This document shows, piece by piece, positions 32,321-43,969 of a stretch of 64,000 nucleotides of DNA (positions are counted from its first letter, which is position 1; each line of letters starts with the position of its first letter). Both the position numbers and the translations under genes were made by a program. Under the pieces are notes generated by a model. That model saw nothing but the letters and a program-made list of their open reading frames with translations. It did not search any database and was not told the DNA's origin. Source of the DNA: Talpa occidentalis (Eukaryota; Chordata; Mammalia; Eulipotyphla; Talpidae); the NCBI RefSeq assembly GCF_014898055.3, contig NW_023604295.1:72008301-72072300 (forward strand), read 5' to 3'.

Positions 32321-34768
32321 CTTATTTCCTTTCTTTTTTTTTTTTTAATGTCTGGACAAACTTCCCAAGGCTGAGTAGATAGCTTTAGTTATTTTATTAA
32401 ATTTTAGTTATTGGGCTTATGCTCAGTTTGTTGTTGTTGTTGTTTTTAGGATTATACTTTGTGAAATCATGGTGACTTGGGCAATTGTTTTTTTTTTTTT
32501 TTTTTTTATTGTTGTTACAGCCTTACTGTAGAAGGATTCAGTCTGTATTTGGGTCTATAGGCTGTTACCTGTTCTTTGTGTACAAAAATGTAAGCACTAA
32601 ATGCTCCAGATGGTACCACAGATGCAGAAAGGTTAAGAGATGTAATCAATTGTCATACCAGGGAGGCACTCAATGTGATTTCGAGTTTATTGTGAGTCCC
32701 CACTGACTGAATTAGAATGTCATGTTCTGTGATGGGATTGTAATAGATAAGATGCTTGTTCCTCTCTGCTCTCCCGGATGAAGGGGAAATTCAGTCGTGC
32801 ACTGTCTTACTTTGTGGCTAGGACTGCCATGGTGGTAGTCCTACACTTTTCTTTACCTTATAGTTCAAAGTATTTAATCTCATGCTCCCATATATGTTGT
32901 ATGAGGTGAGCAAATGAATCATAACAGTGTTAGAATATGCCAGAAAACTGTGCATAGGGTAAAATGATGAGAGAGAGAAGCTTCCAGTTCTGAGAGAGAA
33001 AGCTCAAATGCTATCCTTCATTTGAGCAGGAAATCAGTGCTTGCGGAGGTGGTCACTTAGTAGTACAGTTCTTATGTAATTTTATTGATTCCATATTTTG
33101 TAAAAGGTAATTTAAAAAAAATCTTCCACCGGTAAGTATAGCCTGCATTATATAAGAAAACTAGTAAACTAAAACCTTTTGAAAGTTATTAATTATTTAG
33201 CAAGTCATGTATATGTAATTTCCATCTTGATGGCTATACTTTTGAGAATGTAATTTAGTATGTCCTTCTCAATAAAGTGACTCAGCTATTCAGTGAATTA
33301 GGAAATGTGAAAAACAATTAGAAAGCAAATTTAAAAACTGGAAGAAAATGAAAAAGAGAAAATGTGAAAATGTTTCAGAAGAGAGAGGTATAAGTTATTT
33401 TTCTTATAAAAGTATAAGAGGTAATTCAACTCCCAAACTGGTTTTATGAAGTATTTCACTTGACATCACACTGTGGTAACTGCAAATAAAAATTCTGGAT
33501 AAGAATTATTGTCATTTTTCAATATGGTTCTTGTGTGCTTCCAGAGCAATTACTCTCAGCTAGGATGCTCAGATTTGATGAACTCCTGCTAGTTTTCGAC
33601 CTAACCAAACATTAAGTGATATTATAGTTTAAAATAAATTGGTTGTGCACCAGTGTTTTAGCTGGCATTGTTTGTTGATCATCTGTTAAATTTTCTCAGA
33701 TAAATTGAAGAAAATGGGTAAAGTAACTTGACAAATTATAATTGTTTCTAAAAGGCAGGTATAATTTTTTTAACCACAATTCCTTTAGCATACCATGTTA
33801 TTAAATTTTTAAAAAGATTTCAAGTGTAAAAGCATGAGGATGTAATTGTCTTCCTTGGTTTTCTTGACTTTATGGAATATATTTTCATCTTTTAGTCATA
33901 GTTCTGTTTTTAAATAACTCTGTTCTGCTCCATGAGAGACATTTCTGTTCTAAATGTATGCAACCAAATTATCTCTTAACCCTCATTTTGAAACTGCAGT
34001 TCAATCAGTATACTCCAGATGGCACACAATGATGATAAAATTATGCATATGTTACATTGAGGGATTGAATATGCAAACAGAAGGAGCTGGTTAACTAAGG
34101 CTTTCAAATTGCCTTCAGGACTCTACCATTTTCCTGCATAATAAAAAAAAAAGGCAGATAGTGTTTTACTCGGTTTTGGAATTTGACATTTTTAATATGG
34201 CAAATGAAATGCAATTATAATCTGTAATAGTCCACATGAAATTTTGCCAATGTCAATATAAAAGCAAATGTTTTCCTACACAAGTCAGTACATAAATGAT
34301 GCATTTTTACCTTAGTTTATTACCAATGTTTCCGAGCTTATACCATACTCACGAGAAAGTATGTGGGGAAAACCTAATCAAAATTCATATATTTCACACT
34401 TTAATAGGCATTTTTTGTTCTAAACATATGATAGGGAACGTAGGTCATTGCATTTGTATCATTTTAGAAAACCTTGATAAGAATAGAGGGAATATTTAGA
34501 ACAAGGGTAACAAACAAAAATCATACTGCTCTGATTACAAAAGTTTTTAATTACTCCACAACTGAATATTGCCTTTATAGTCCTATAGTTCTATAATGTG
34601 AAAACCACTCAGCTGATACTTATTTTTAGATATAATCATAGTTAAGGAAGTAAACATACATCAATTTATCATTATGCTGTTGTCCTCAGAGGTGCAAGCT
34701 CAATTTCAATGGCAAGGATTCTTAGATTTAGTAAAAGGTATGTCACCATGTTTTAAATAACTGTGGGT
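32321..34768. other. Intergenic DNA, low in repeats
   Basis: Contains T-runs at 32,334-32,347 and 32,488-32,507, otherwise complex AT-rich DNA. The longest frame is 73 codons and crosses the T-run. No gene signal. Confidence 0.5.
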
Positions 34769-34778
34769 ACACTTTTTT

Positions 34779-35049
34779 TAAAGGTTTATTTATTTATTTA
34801 TTTATTTGTACAAGAACCAAGGCACAAGCCAGATGTGTGGGAGGGTGAGAGGATTCACCAGAGACAGAGTGGGGAACTAAACAGGTAGACTGACTGAAAT
34901 ACACTGCTGAGGGGAGCAGCAGGCGAAACAGGAGAGGTCTGCTGCGCCATGTGGGTTGCTCCATGGCCAGCGGGGATCAAACCAGCACTGCCAAGTCTGC
35001 AACAGCTTCAAAGGGCTGTAATCAACCACCTGTGCCACCAGGGAGGCCC
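34779..35049 (-). mobile_element. tRNA-derived SINE, subfamily B
   Basis: Near full-length with an extended ATTTATTT tail. Short, imperfect duplication TACA(C/G)TTTTT around 34,769 and 35,050. Confidence 0.8.
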
Positions 35050-35501
35050 TACAGTTTTTGAAGATTAGAAAAAAAAAGATATGATGGTGATTCTTGGTAA
35101 AGTCTTCTCTGTAAGTGTTAGTACACTGTCTTATTAGTGGTAGTTTTAAAAGTATAGGGAAGAATATGCACTGTCCTTTTGTATATGTTTCCCAACCTCA
35201 ACATCAATCCAAAAGTTATTATTTTAAAATGTTTAGTCCTGCTGCCCGAAATAGATTTGTGCAAATTGGTGACATTTTTTCCCCAGTGATCTAAACTGGA
35301 GAAGCCCTTTATTCATACAGGAAACTATAGTTTCCTGCACTGATTTTGATGAACATTTCATGCTAAAGGAGTTTCCAAAGAACAGTTCAGAATCCATGAA
35401 TAGTAATGGAGCCCTTTAGTTCTGCTCTAAACTTAAAACCATTATTCTCCATTTAAAGCAGACAAATCATGTTGCTCTACAGAATACTGCTCTGTCATTT
35501 T

Positions 35502-35539
<38 letters not shown>

Positions 35540-36239
35540 CCACGGTTGTTTCCAGTGAGTTGGGCTGGAATATTAAGCTCTCTTTGCTTCCTGTGTTCTC
35601 TCTTGCTGTGTTGGGCACTTTCAGAGTTCTTTCTGAAATGGCCAAAAAGCAATTCTGCTGTTCAGAAAGAATAACTTGTAAGCTGGTGTGGGTGCCTGTA
35701 CATTCTTTATTTTGTAAAGAGAATGTGCTATTTGCTGGGATGTGAATCTCTGGCAAGTGACTTGCTGAAGCTCAGCTTAAATGTACTGTCGTGCATAAAC
35801 AATCAAATGTGAAGCATAATAAAAGTCTCTTCTTCTGATTGCACCTCTCACACCAAATACATCAGCTTGATACACTATTCTGTGTATATAGAGTTGCATC
35901 TGTCACAAGCTAATTTAAGTGTCATGTAAAAACAAAAAGTTAATAGAAGTTTAACATGGTAAAATATTGCTTTAAATACTAAGAAAAAAAGACTTCTAGC
36001 ATTTCAGAAAATGTAGCTATTATTCTGCTTACAGAGTGATGTAGCCAAATACCCCTGTGCTGGGAGCTCATTGCATAGCAGGGCCAATCATTTTTTCACA
36101 TGAGCTGTCATGTTACAAAAATGAATATAAGTTTGGATTCTCATGGTCTCTTCTATGTGCCTGATTGAGAAAGAGTTTAACTAGTTCTTAAATAACAAAC
36201 ATGTTTCTTTACTCAAAAAAGTCATTTGTACTGGAAGCA
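35050..36239. other. Intergenic DNA with a long T-run
   Basis: No gene recognised. The 104-codon minus frame at 35,442-35,756 has a poly-Lys stretch encoded by the T-run and no domain, so I do not call it a gene. Confidence 0.5.
35504..35537 (+). repeat. Uninterrupted poly(T), over 30 bases
   Basis: A pure T homopolymer flanked by TAG and GCCCACGG. There is no SINE or L1 body attached that I can recognise. Confidence 0.9.
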
Positions 36240-36252
36240 CAAGTGATTTTTA

Positions 36253-36502
36253 TTTTTTAAAGATTTATTTATTTATGCATATAAGAACTGGGGTACAGGC
36301 CAGAAGTGTGGGGGTGAGACAGAGTGGGGAACAGAAAGGAGGAATGGCTGAAATACACTTCTGAGGGGAGTAGCAGGCAAGGCAGGAGAGGTCTATTGAG
36401 CCATGTGGGTAGCTCCCTGGTGGGGGATGGAACTCATGCTGCAGTGGCTGTGGATAGCCTCGTAGATTGTGTCTTAACCCCTTCCACCACCAGGGAGGCT
36501 CG
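36253..36502 (-). mobile_element. tRNA-derived SINE, subfamily B
   Basis: Slightly shortened copy (a deletion near 36,318 removes the ATTCACCAGA block). Perfect target-site duplication CAAGTGATTTTTA at 36,240-36,252 and 36,503-36,515. Confidence 0.9.
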
Positions 36503-36543
36503 CAAGTGATTTTTAAGACTGCCCTACTATAAAATCTACTTTT

Positions 36544-36807
36544 TTTTTTAAGATTTATTTGTATTTATTTATACAAGCACTGGGTACAGTCGGAAGCACG
36601 GGAGGGTGAGAGAATTCACCAGAGCCAGAGCAGGGAGGAGAGAATGCAGAAGGACCGAAGTACACTGCTGAGGGGAGCAGCGGGCGGCAGCAGAGGTCTG
36701 CGTGCCATGTGGGACCCTCACCCCACGGCCGGGGGTCAAACAGGTGCTGCAGAGGCTGCGGGCATCTTCACAACCCAGCGCTCAACCGCTGCACCACCGG
36801 GGAGGCC
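36544..36807 (-). mobile_element. tRNA-derived SINE, subfamily A, young
   Basis: Full-length. Perfect 17-bp duplication CTATAAAATCTACTTTT at 36,527-36,543 and 36,808-36,824. Confidence 0.92.
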
Positions 36808-37019
36808 CTATAAAATCTACTTTTACAAATTTTGTGCACTATATCTTTGTCCTCCAATATTTAAGATACAATATGCTAATATTCACTAAACCCTTATTGT
36901 ATAGTTGATTTTTTTTTATTTCAAGTTACTTATACATGAGTTAACATATTATCAGTACATAATTATGATCTTTAATGCATCCAACTTAGAAAACAGTGAT
37001 AACTCTGAGCACTAGAGTT

Positions 37020-37614
37020 ATTTTTTGTTTATTTTTACACCATTGTTTATTTTTAAACAATATTTGCTTCCACCCCACCCTCTCTGGTGTAATCCCCATA
37101 AAGTTGCCTTCCCAATGCACCGGTGCACCACCGCGTCAGTCCCCTGTGCGCCTTGCTTCCTCCCTCCCTCCGATCCCTTTCCTGCCTCCTCCTCTGCAGT
37201 ATGTCCCTGATTTATAATTATCTGTTTTTGCTTTGTTGTGTTTCGTACTGTTATTATTTTTTTACACTGATGTCTTATTTGGTTTCTCTATATTCCTCCT
37301 ATAAGTGAAACCATCTGATATTTTTCCTTTTCCTTCTGGCTTATTTCACTGAGCATAATTCTTTCTAGCTCCATCCACATTGCTGTGAATGGCATGAGTT
37401 TATCTTTTTTGATTGCTGAATAATATTCCATTGTGTATATATACCACATCTTCTTGATCTAGTCATCTATTTTTGGGCCTTTGGGTTGTTTCCAGGTTTT
37501 GCCAATTGTAAATAGTGCTGCAATAAACATAGGGGTACAGGTGCTCTTTTGAATCAATGTTTTTGTGTCCTTTGGGTAGATCCCTAGGAGTGGAATTGCC
37601 GGGTCATATGGTTT
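37020..37614 (-). mobile_element. L1, 5'-truncated, older lineage
   Basis: Minus-strand L1 3'UTR and the last part of ORF2, ending at a CCGGGTCATATGG word (plus strand). Perfect target-site duplication GAGCACTAGAGTT at 37,007-37,019 and 37,615-37,627. Its 3'UTR pairs with the fragment at 22,758-22,991 and differs from the 6333/24,548 lineage. Frames are broken. Confidence 0.88.
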
Positions 37615-37632
37615 GAGCACTAGAGTTCTGAA

Positions 37633-37709
37633 AGCACTTTCCTTCCTCCCTCTCTCACCCCATCTTCCCTCCTCTCCTTCCTTCCTCCCTTCCTTTCTTC
37701 CTTCTTTCT
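37633..37709 (+). repeat. (CTTCC)n-type polypyrimidine tract
   Basis: CTTCCTCCCT/CCTTCCTT units, about 75 bp, almost no purines. It follows the L1 target-site copy by a few bases. Confidence 0.85.
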
Positions 37710-38284
37710 ATAACATCTTTTCCCAAGAATATGAAAGAAATAAAATATTTCTGGCAATGGATTAAATTGATTATAAAAAATACATAAAAATCATTTATGA
37801 TGACCATTACTAGCCCAAGAATAACATCATATTCATCTCATACAACATGGCTCCCACCAGCCTCAACCTTTCTTCTTTTGGTGCTCAGCAGTAAGTAACA
37901 GTAGCAGCCACAATAAAAACAACATTATAGCGATGTCTACAAATACTAGAAGAAAATAAGATCATATGTATTTGTTGAAGGAAGGTATAAGGGTCTCAGT
38001 ATGACAATATAATAAGTCTTTAAGTGTATCTTTGACCATTAAGGGATTCTGCTATGGTGAATAATAGAGTTTAGCAACTCCAGTACCACATGATTCCACA
38101 GTGAAATAAAATCTGGTGATTTACATTGTTGGCTTAATTTAAAAGTAAAGAAAGGAAGTACAAACTACATTAAGGACTCCTGCCATTCTGCATGAATGAG
38201 GAGGGGCAGTGGACAAAGGTTAAAAGCAATTATTTTCTTTGTGCAAAAGATTCTTTGAATGACTGGGCAACATAAGAGTGTTAT
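37710..38284. other. Intergenic DNA, nothing recognised
   Basis: AT-rich, no coding signal. Confidence 0.45.
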
Positions 38285-38470
38285 CAGATAAAATACAGGG
38301 CACCCAATCAAATTTGAATTCCAGCTGAAGAACAAATAACTTCAATTCTAAATATATCACAGATATCACATGTGATATAGGTATGCTAAATAATAGTTCA
38401 TTTTTTATCAGAAATAAAAATGTAATTGGGTATTGTCTATTTCTCTTTACAAAATCTGGCAGCCCTAGTA
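38285..38470. mobile_element. Palindromic MITE-like DNA transposon relic
   Basis: Left arm 'ACAGGGCACCCAATCAAATT' and right arm 'AAATGTAATTGGGTATTGTC' are imperfect inverted copies. The right end reads ACAAAATCTGGCAGCCCTA, a wording known at the ends of a palindromic mammalian DNA repeat. The 142-codon minus frame over 38,220-38,648 runs across it and is not a gene. Confidence 0.5.
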
Positions 38471-39071
38471 TATAGACATCCTTGCAATGATAGTGGAAGG
38501 AGGACTTGAAAAACTCCAGACTGGTAATTGACCTCACTTGCATATTTTCTGTTTCCCATTCCACATTTTGACAAGAGAGATGTGGAGTTGGAGCAATGAA
38601 CTGTAATATATAAGGAGGATAGGATGAAGGCCCTTGTGCTAGGAGCATCTATATGTAAGATGAAGGGAGAGAAGAGTCAACATGATCAGTACCCGAGTTA
38701 GTAAACTACCAAGACCCTTGAAATAATATGCAAGTTCCACCCTCAAAGAATTGTCTTTTGCTGATCAGACAAACTCCTACCCAAGCAGGAAATAAGGATT
38801 GGATTATGAAATAAAAAGACAAGAAACTAGAAGAAGCAGTGACATTAACCCAACCACATTTTTGGCAATATCACCTATTCTTTTCTGGAGTTCCCTTGAA
38901 GATATTTTTATTGTACTTACTTTTTCTTTTGCTGAGGAAGGGGGTGATAGAGTCAAAATTTCTAGTTTTACTTTCATTTCTTTGGAGGTTACAACCACTT
39001 AAAAGTTCTACTACCTGTCATTGTGCTAAGTTACATAGCACTCAAATCAAGTTAATTATAAAATAAAGAAG
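38471..39071. other. Intergenic DNA, nothing recognised
   Basis: No coding or named repeat signal. Short overlapping frames on both strands at 38,799-39,066 are unsupported. Confidence 0.45.
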
Positions 39072-39236
39072 TGACTATTTTGAGTGTCAGGCTTTACTTT
39101 AGGTACTTTGCAAATCCTTCAAACTTAGCACTTCCACCTTCAAATTTTCCAAGTCAGGAAAGACAGTGAAAGGTTAAAATATGTCCAAGGCCACAAGTAT
39201 AGAAACAGAAGGAGCTGGGACAAGATTCTAACTATA
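39072..39236 (-). mobile_element. MIR relic
   Basis: Plus-strand order 'GAGTGTCAGGCTTTACTTTA', 'ACTTTGCAAATCC', 'AGTGAAAGGTTAAAATATGT', CCAAGGCCACAAGTATAG, 'GGAGCTGGGACAAGATTCTA' is the reverse complement of MIR. Confidence 0.7.
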
Positions 39237-41499
39237 ATAAAGAAACTTCTGTTTATCTTCAGAAGGAAAAAAAAAATCTCTGTAGCTTAAATGACATTGA
39301 TTAAGGTGTTATTTTGGCCACTTTTTTGTTCCTCTTGGAAGTTACATGAAATATGATGTTGTACCTTAAATGCCATATTCCAGGAATTAAAACAAAAATA
39401 AGAACCTGGGGTAAGGTTCTGGGAAAATATTCTGATTTAGAAGCTAAGTTTGTACACTATTAGCTATCAAAATTCACATTCCACTTATCAGTTACTCTAT
39501 TTAAACAATGCAGGTGGTAGTGCTGACTACCCTACTGAGATATTGTAGGAATAACAATGGAAACAAAAACACACCCTCAAATAATGCAAAGCTCCTTTTG
39601 TATGTATGAACTTTGAGGAGCTATATGAAAATGAAATACCAACAATAGCTCTCTGATAGACATAATGTAGATGTTCTTCCCATTCACCCACTCTGCAGAT
39701 AATTACCAGGAAAAAATGTGGCTTTTATCCTTAGTGAGGGGGCATATAAATTCAAAACAGGCAGATGTGGCTCTTTTTCTAAAGAAAATTACGAAATTCA
39801 TACATTTCTTCGCAATGGAGAAGTTAGATGAAGTTACTTTAAAAATTAGTTAAAATGCAAACCCTGGCCTGCCTTACAATCAGTTTTCAGAGAAGTATGA
39901 ACAGGACTTTAGAATTTAAAGATTGTAATTCGAATGAATATTAATGCTCAAGTGTGTGGAGCTCAGAGGTAACTGACCTCAGACCTCACACAGTGTACAA
40001 AGTAGCTGCTTAGCTGGGAAAACCAATTTTTCACCTTTTTTTTGTCAGAAATAGGAGGCACTCCACTATAGGCTGGATTTTGTTCCTTGTAGAGGTCAAA
40101 TCAGTGTCTGCTTGAAAAATTCATGATCCAGAAAAGGTAATTTTTAATGAATATTTATGAGCGATGTCCTTTCTTATCAGAGCTGTGCAAGTTTTCTGAA
40201 GCTTGCCACTAAGACTGGCTTGTGATTTTTAGCAAAAAACCTGTGAATCAAAACGAGGAAAATGGACTTGATATACTGTCGTCTGACTCATTTTGGCTTC
40301 TTCTGTTATGCATCATCATTGCATATAAAACAACATTGTTCAATGCTGTTCATATCACCACTGTTGCAGCATTCTTTGCCTTGCTTTTAGGATCCAAACA
40401 CCAGCATAAAAGAACATTTAAAGGACATTATACTCTTTCTATATTTTGTAACTTTAATATTTTGCTGTAAAGTTGCTAAGACACAGCCTAAATAATAATA
40501 GAACTAAGAGTTTTTCTGTGTGGACAATGGTTCTCATATTCAATATGTAAAAACAATAACTTCAGAATACTGACAAGATATTACAACCAAAGTGTGATTT
40601 TTTTTCATTCTCTTAACATTCACATGAGCAGAGAGATGTATCTAGCAAAACTTGAAATTTTGCAGAATTACTATATATTAATATTAATTAGGCACATATA
40701 TATTGATGTTATATTAATATGACAAATATATAAGTATATGTACATGATTATTCCCTGAGAAAAATACTAGATATTCATTTATATGTGTAAAATAGCATGC
40801 TATATTTTTGTGTTCGAAGAGTAGTAAATACATAAAATTATCTCTAAGTTGCTCTAAATCTAATACATCATAGAAATGCAACTATATCATGAAAATAACT
40901 CAAACTGCCTATGAACTGGTATAGGTTTTAACTTTCAACTTTGCCACTTTGTAATATGAAATGTCTTTATAACACAAAATTACTACATATGGATTTTTCC
41001 CTCAAGGTGGCATGTAATAGACACACATTATCATTTTATTAGTCTTCATGTGGTTTTAGGAAATGTTGCTTTGATGAATTAGGATGACAATCTATTTATC
41101 ATTATAAAACAGTAGATGAAGGTAGAGCAAAATGATAATATACTACGTTATAGAGTCAAAATTGTTCATGAGGATTATGTCTTTAGCTTTTGTAAATACA
41201 AAAGTATCTGTTGTTAATGCTTGATACCAGATATAAATCATGTTTATTATTTTCAGTGTCTATGGCTTTCTAGTGTCTGCAGCATTGGAATATGAGACCA
41301 ACAAAATACTAAAAATATAAATAAACAAGGGACCAAACCAAATGTTGTTTATCCAACTCTAACTCCAGGCTTTTATATCACCCATAATGCTTTTTCCTAC
41401 ATCAAGACTGAGACACACCCTATACATACCCTCTTTAACTTCTATTTATATTTATCTTTCAGATCTTAATAGTCATGATGATCCTTTCTGAAAACCTAC
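39237..41499. other. Intergenic DNA, nothing recognised
   Basis: AT-rich. Contains (ATAT)-like words at 40,670-40,740. Longest frame 82 codons, no domain. No SINE or L1 in 2.2 kb. Confidence 0.5.
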
Positions 41500-41760
41500 A
41501 TTTTCAGCCTTAGGGTACTGGAACTCCCTGTACTTGCTTCAGTCATACTGCATTTGCCTAATACTGTTACATTGTGTGGTGACATCATCATCATCTTCCA
41601 CACTGAAAGATTATTCCACAAAAGCCAGGACTGTGTTTTTTTTTTTTATCATTTTGCTTGTAGATCCTGACTTATGCATGTATTTATTTGACCTGTCTTT
41701 ATTTATAGAAGGTCTATCAAGTGCTAGGCAGTGCTTGGGGCACTGGAAATAGAAATATGT
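41500..41760 (+). mobile_element. L2-like LINE 3' end relic
   Basis: 'CCACAAAAGCCAGGACTGTG', a T-run, then GACCTGTCTTTATTTATAGA and 'CAAGTGCTAGGCAGTGCTTG' follow L2-type 3' wording, though merging with a second ancient repeat is possible. Diverged. Confidence 0.4.
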
Positions 41761-43004
41761 ACCAGTAGATAATGCACATGATGGATTAATAAAGAATGAA
41801 ATATGTAAGTTCAAATTCTGGTATATGTTCTGAAAAAAAAAAACAATAAAGGGTAATTGGATGAGGGTGTGATGGCCACTATAAGGGTGTGATTCATAAT
41901 AATATAAAATAACAGGTAGCCATGAAACAGGAATCAATATGGGCCTATGAGTTAAATGCTATATACTTTTTAATGCTTGATCTCTAAGTCTTTTCCATTC
42001 TAAGGCTATCTCTACAGAGGTTTCCTGATTCTTAGCTTTGTCATTCCTCAAGTGATATGAATATCTACTGAGTACAAAATGATATTTAAACTTGTGTTTT
42101 TATATGAGTAAATCTTCCTAAATTGTCTCTTAAGGCTTCAATTATAGAATTAGGAAATAATTCATAAGTAAAAGTTTCTGATTTTCAAATTTCTTTTTCC
42201 TTTTTTGTTTTATAAAAGCTTAGTTTATTGGTAGCATCAAACATCGATATGATATCCCACATTGAGAATAAAATCTTACTGGGTCAATGTTACTGTTTTA
42301 ATGAATATTAATTACCTCATAGGCATATTTTCATGGAAACTCATTTTACCATTACACTTGCTCTTTTTTCTCATTCATGGGCTCTGTTATAATTTCCCTT
42401 CAGGAGGACCCAACAGAGTCAGGTAATTAATGGAGTTCTGACACATGGACTCATAGACCTCTCCAGAAGTCCTTTTTTCAACCTAAAGTATATAATTGGA
42501 ATAGATATATTTAGTGGCTGGTAAAATTCTGACACCATTTTCTTTGTCTATAGTATAAGAGCTGACACAGTAAGGAGAACCAATTGGAAATCTTTCTTAC
42601 TGAATCCCCATAAAATAACTTAGGGATTGATATATTAGTGGTATATTTAAAGAACTAAACAATGAAAATATAGCAATTCACATCCTGTTCTCTATTTAAT
42701 TTACATATCCGACCACTACCAGAAAACAGATACTGAAGGATTACAGTGAACTATTGAAAACTCAAGCAAAATTGTCTCTACTACAGCTGTTATACTACAT
42801 GTGTTATCTTGATAGAGAAGATTCATATGGACTGAAGAACTCACTATATGGCCAATGAGTCAATAAATTAATTATTTTTATCCTCATAAATAAGGACGAA
42901 TGGTTTACATTCACATGTATCAGATGAGAGTTTGCATCTGCAGTTTTACCTCAATTTTATGTGTCCTCTCCCTCATTCTGCCATAGTGTACTTTGAACAT
43001 CTTC
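41761..43004. other. Intergenic DNA, nothing recognised
   Basis: A short A-run lies at 41,834-41,843. No gene or nameable repeat. Confidence 0.45.
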
Positions 43005-43020
43005 AGAATATTGCATTGTT

Positions 43021-43287
43021 GGGCCTCCCCGGTACAGCAGCAAGTTGAGCGCAGTGCTGTGAAGCTGCCTGCAGCCTCAACGGCACTGGTTCAATTCCCG
43101 CCCAGGGGTTTCAATTCCCACATGGTGCGGCAGACCTCTCCTGTCCTGCCCGCTGCTACCCTCGGCAGTTGTATTTCAGTCCTTCTGCCTGTTCTGCTCC
43201 CTGCTCTGTCTCTGGTGGATTCTCGCACCCTCCTGTGCCTCTGACTCTACCCCAGTGCTTGTATAAATAAATAAATCTTAAAAAAAA
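43021..43287 (+). mobile_element. tRNA-derived SINE, A-like, variant head
   Basis: Full-length in plus orientation. Head GGGCCTCCCCGGTACAGCAG differs from the usual GGTGGCGCA. Perfect target-site duplication AGAATATTGCATTGTT at 43,005-43,020 and 43,288-43,303. A B-box-like GGTTCAATTCC lies at 43,088-43,098. Confidence 0.9.
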
Positions 43288-43303
43288 AGAATATTGCATT
43301 GTT

Positions 43304-43969
43304 CCATTCTACAGATTATGTTATAATTAGACCAATGAGCAGGAATTTAGAAATATATCAAAGGCATTTAAAGGCATATAGATGCCATAATATACAACAT
43401 AAAATCTACAAAGATACAGGCACCCCTCAAATTAGTGCTCTGTGACATACTAGAAAATGATTATTGTCCCTTACACTACTCATCACTAAGTAGGAGGCAA
43501 ACACCTTTTAGTGTTGAATTTGGGATTTCATGTCTTTGGATTTGGGAACAACAAATTCTATAGACATTTAGCCCTAATTCATATACTGAGTAATATGGGA
43601 AGATGCCAGATTTGAGAGCGTTCAAGAAAAGAGCTGTGCTGCAGGTCTGGGTTGGGTTACAAATAGCACATATGCTTGGGTCATATACCACAGAAGCCTC
43701 TGTAGTGTTATGTATTTATATATTGCTGTGTACAGTTTACAATAAGCCTCAATAGAAGAGTAACAACCCTAGATCTATAGATTTCTGAAGCAAGACCTTG
43801 TAATGTATAATATACAGCAAAGGATTTTACATCCCTTGAAAAATAGCTTCTGCATACTACTTGACCTTGGCAAAGACTAAACACCTAATCATGGAACATT
43901 TAGTGATCATGTAAATAAAAATGTTCATTACACACTATGTTCTCTAATATTAAACAAGTCATAAGGGTG
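43304..43969. other. Intergenic DNA, nothing recognised
   Basis: No gene signal. It may contain further decayed retroviral sequence upstream of the pol relic, but I could not read any motif there. Confidence 0.4.

Noticed and set aside
35442..35756. 104-codon minus frame with poly-Lys
   Set aside because: The lysines come from the T-run. No other protein-like property.
38220..38648. 142-codon minus frame
   Set aside because: It overlaps the palindromic MITE-like relic, has no recognised domain, and has AT-rich chance composition.
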